This document shows positions 5,925 to 7,903 of a stretch of DNA of 7,903 bases, one piece after another (the stretch's first letter is position 1; each line of letters starts with the position of its first letter). Source of the DNA: an uncultured delta proteobacterium (GTDB taxonomy: Bacteria > RBG-13-61-14 > DRUE01). Position numbers and translations under genes: made by a program. The notes under the pieces were generated by a model that saw nothing but the letters and a program-made list of their open reading frames with translations, did no database searches and was not told the origin of the DNA. The stretch is taken from assembly GCA_903930515.1 (NCBI GenBank), contig CAIYYW010000075.1, positions 1 through 7,903 of the forward strand, written 5' to 3'.

Positions 5925-7412
5925 CTAGTAATTAACCCGGACCCCCGCGGAACCAATCTTCCGGTCATACTCAAAGTTGTCCAGGGTGGAACCATAGTTA
6001 CTGTAGCTCGCGCCCACGAAAACCGCCAGGTATTTTATAACCTGATATTGAACTTCCATCCCGGTCTGAAAAACCCGGTCCACCCGGTCTTCACTATTAT
6101 TATAATAATCCCGGTAGTCCCAATCGGAAAAAATCCAGCCCGAAAATTTCTTGTATTCCAATAACCGCGCCATCACCCGGCCGCCCCAGCGGTTGGAATC
6201 GTAATTGTCTCCCTCCGCCAGAACCATCTTGTACCTCCCGAATGCCGACAAATCAATCCGGCCGTTCCAGACATAAGAATGCTGGCCCAGCGTAACCATA
6301 TGAGAATTATTGTCCCGGTCATTATCGTCCTCTCCCGGATCGTAAAAAATCTCGTTGTCATACTGGTAGTCCAGTTCCGTGACCAGGGTCTTGGACTCGG
6401 AAATAAAAAACGCCATATTCCCGCGGTTGTTGGTGCTGTAATAATCAGCGCTTTTACCCAGCGCCGCGTATTGATACATATACTGCCCCCAGACCCGCGC
6501 CGGCATCTTGCCCAAATTAAAATTGTAGAAGCCGTTCGCAGCGCCCTGGTGGATCTGAAGGTTCAGGTCCTGCTCTTCAAACTGCCAGTTGTTATAAAAA
6601 TGATACTCAACCCCAAGCTCCCCCTGGTCCCGGATCAACGGCCGATACCCGGCCACCAGCCAGATCACCCCCCGGGAATCGCTCATATTGCCGACCTCCT
6701 CCGGAAGCGAGTCCTCGCTGGAAACCGGAACAATGTTGGAATCGTATTGATAGAAAAGGTCCGCGCCGATAAACCACGGGTTCTTCTTCGGTATCCGCGA
6801 CCCCGCCTGGGTAGCCCGATCCGCCCAGACCGTTCCCGGGCCCATCTCAATCGCCTGGTCAAAATGCTTGCGCGCCTCAATCGCCTTGCCCATGCGGGCT
6901 GAGCATAAGCCCTGGTAATAACTGATCTCCGCCCCGTATCCCGGGTTAAGTTTTTTGGCCTTGATCAAATCCGGCTCCGCGCCATTGCAATCATCCATCT
7001 GGATCTGGCAGACTCCCCGCAAATAATAAGCCCGACCGTTGTTCGGCTCTTTCGCGATCACCTGGTCCAACTCCCCCTTGGCCTCGCCCGGACGGGTCAG
7101 GTTCAGCAACACCACCGCCAAATCCGTCCGGATACCCAGATCCTCGGGAGACAACTGGGAAGCCGCTCTCAAATATTTTTCGGCCTCCTCGTTCTGACCC
7201 TCGCCGGCCTTGGTCAGACCCAGGTAGTAGTTCACCTCCGCCTGATCCGAGTGGTCTTTAAGGATCGCGCTCAGGATTTGGTCAGCCTCAACATACTGCT
7301 TCTGGTCAAGATTGGCCTTCGCCTCTTCCAGCTTGATCTTCCAAGTATCCGCCCCAAAAAGGCTGCCCGAGATCAAGATCGCCGCTAAAACCGCTAACCC
7401 ATACCTCTTCAT
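5925..7412 (-). CDS. TPR-repeat protein with C-terminal outer-membrane beta-barrel
   Basis: 495 aa. The ATG at 7412 follows a purine-rich AGGGGGAAG (7423-7415) and opens a Sec signal peptide of about 20 residues (MKRYGLAVLAAILISGSLFG). Residues about 24-200 contain roughly five tetratricopeptide repeats (for example AEVNYYLGLTKAGEGQNEEAEKYL, GRAYYLRGVCQIQMDD, ISYYQGLCSARMGKAIEA), which would lie in the periplasm and bind a partner. Residues about 213-495 alternate aromatic and polar residues as in transmembrane strands (FIGADLFYQYDSNIV, GVEYHFYNN, VFVGASYSNYG) and end in VRVNY with a terminal aromatic residue, typical of outer-membrane barrels. An acidic loop EDDNDRDNN (361-369) is probably external. 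This order and length resemble Slam-type surface lipoprotein assembly modifiers, and a lipoprotein gene lies two genes downstream, but the same architecture is used by other exporters. It is the first gene of the minus-strand operon; a 133-bp gap separates it from the FecR-domain gene. Confidence 0.82.
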   Translation of the reverse strand: MKRYGLAVLAAILISGSLFGADTWKIKLEEAKANLDQKQYVEADQILSAILKDHSDQAEVNYYLGLTKAGEGQNEEAEKYLRAASQLSPEDLGIRTDLAVVLLNLTRPGEAKGELDQVIAKEPNNGRAYYLRGVCQIQMDDCNGAEPDLIKAKKLNPGYGAEISYYQGLCSARMGKAIEARKHFDQAIEMGPGTVWADRATQAGSRIPKKNPWFIGADLFYQYDSNIVPVSSEDSLPEEVGNMSDSRGVIWLVAGYRPLIRDQGELGVEYHFYNNWQFEEQDLNLQIHQGAANGFYNFNLGKMPARVWGQYMYQYAALGKSADYYSTNNRGNMAFFISESKTLVTELDYQYDNEIFYDPGEDDNDRDNNSHMVTLGQHSYVWNGRIDLSAFGRYKMVLAEGDNYDSNRWGGRVMARLLEYKKFSGWIFSDWDYRDYYNNSEDRVDRVFQTGMEVQYQVIKYLAVFVGASYSNYGSTLDNFEYDRKIGSAGVRVNY

Positions 7413-7452
7413 CGCTTCCCCCTAAATTCTAAATTATTACTAATGTTTCCAG

Positions 7453-7481
7453 ACAATAGCCGTTTAAGACACCCCTGTCAA
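7453..7481 (-). promoter_or_regulatory. Sigma70-type promoter of the TPR-barrel / FecR / lipoprotein operon
   Basis: On the minus strand a perfect TTGACA (-35, 7481-7476) is followed by a 17-bp spacer and TATTGT (-10, 7458-7453, 4 of 6 consensus bases). Transcription would begin near 7446 and leave a leader of about 34 nt before the ATG at 7412. Position and spacing are ideal for this gene. Confidence 0.65.
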
Positions 7482-7903
7482 ACAATAGACGACCACCCCA
7501 AGCTTTTTGCCCGCCCCCCTAATCCTCACCATACCGTTACTCAAGGGCCGGTTGCTCAAATCAAGGCTTGCTTGAGTAAAGAAAAGGTGGCGGTATGGGT
7601 GCAAGAATCGCCTGATCGCGCGAGTTACCAGAGCCGTCTTTCGGTCTGGCTTGAGCGCCTGGGCCGCTTTTATGCGAATGAGACTTCGCATCTGCTCCTG
7701 GTTTCGGAACCAGCAGTGTGGCTGTGGGCTTCGCAATATAACCATCAAGGGCCGGCCCGCTGGAATTAAAGCAAGCCTAAATTGGTGTCCAATGCTACCC
7801 TGCAAAGTAGTTCGCCACGAAGCACGAGGAAACCGGGTGCGATACCGATTGCCAAACCGACTGTTCACCTTATTGAATTCACGGGCTAAAATCCGATCAC
7901 ATC
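7482..7903. other. Gene-poor right-edge region with short hairpins
   Basis: About 420 bases hold no gene that can be supported with confidence. Open frames exist on both strands but lack good ribosome sites and recognisable domains. There are two perfect hairpins close together: ATGCGAA/TTCGCAT (7672-7678 with 7685-7691) and CTGGTT/AACCAG around a TCGG loop (7698-7703 with 7708-7713). A looser stem, AGCC/GGCT, lies near 7632-7651. These could belong to a structured RNA or be chance. No tRNA, tmRNA or RNase P signature was recognised. A frame from an ATG at 7792 stays open to the right edge but has no ribosome site. Confidence 0.5.
7572..7769 (+). CDS. Doubtful small ORF, hypothetical protein
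   Basis: A 65-codon frame could start at TTG 7572, with AAGG five bases upstream, and ends at TAA 7767-7769. It reads SKEKVAVWVQESPDRASYQS, then a Leu/Trp-rich C-terminal half. The composition is more protein-like than the other open frames of this region, and the frame stays open for 40 codons after the stop. It matches no family I recognise. It could be a decayed gene remnant or an accident of a structured non-coding region. Confidence 0.18.
   Translation: MSKEKVAVWVQESPDRASYQSRLSVWLERLGRFYANETSHLLLVSEPAVWLWASQYNHQGPARWN

Noticed and set aside
5792-5995. N-terminal extension of the FecR-domain gene up to 5995
   Set aside because: The extension overlaps the end of the preceding gene and places the signal peptide in the interior; the perfect AAGGAGG fixes the start at 5791.
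6279-6902. Open frame of 207 codons on the + strand opposite the TPR-barrel gene
   Set aside because: It mirrors the coding constraints of the TPR and barrel sequence; no domain or start signal supports it.
7801-7860. GAGGAAACCGGG resembling the conserved GAGGAAAGTCCGGGC of RNase P RNA
   Set aside because: The match is short and broken, and none of the other conserved RNase P elements was found around it.
7464-7868. Minus-strand frame of 134 codons spanning the operon promoter
   Set aside because: Arg-rich, no domain, no ribosome site, and it would run through the TTGACA/TATTGT promoter; not supported as a gene.

Overview
The window looks like chromosomal DNA from a Gram-negative (diderm) bacterium with a fairly GC-rich genome. 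The evidence is two lipoprotein-type signal peptides, a protein with TPRs followed by a likely outer-membrane beta-barrel, and strong AAGGAGG ribosome binding sites. The phylum cannot be fixed from the sequence. An uncultivated, carbohydrate-degrading lineage (for example Omnitrophota- or Elusimicrobiota-like, or a deltaproteobacterial relative) would fit, but that is a guess. No mobile element, CRISPR array, tRNA or rRNA was recognised.

Left part (2-2635, + strand): two tandem paralogous GH10-family glycoside hydrolases. The first is cut by the left edge. The second is complete and has a putative lipoprotein signal peptide. Both keep the GH10 catalytic residues and share a small beta-rich C-terminal domain, so they probably act together on an extracellular xylan-like beta-glycan. 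A short convergent gap (2636-2688) separates them from the minus-strand genes.

Middle and right (2689-7412, all minus strand, read right to left): a gene for a TPR plus beta-barrel outer-membrane protein (7412-5925) sits behind a strong sigma70-type promoter (TTGACA, 17 bp, TATTGT). It is followed by a secreted FecR-domain protein (5791-4919) and a large Ig/TIG-like surface lipoprotein (4883-3453). These three look like one export or cell-envelope module. Next, at the same junction as a strong intrinsic terminator, begins a TrmN6/YfiC-type tRNA adenine methyltransferase (3441-2689). The terminator hairpin lies inside the first codons of the methyltransferase. An upstream sequence that overlaps the lipoprotein stop codon can pair with its 3' arm, giving a terminator/antiterminator layout. 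This is the most unusual regulatory structure in the window.

Right edge (7482-7903): about 420 bases with no convincing gene. It holds several short perfect hairpins and one weak candidate small ORF.
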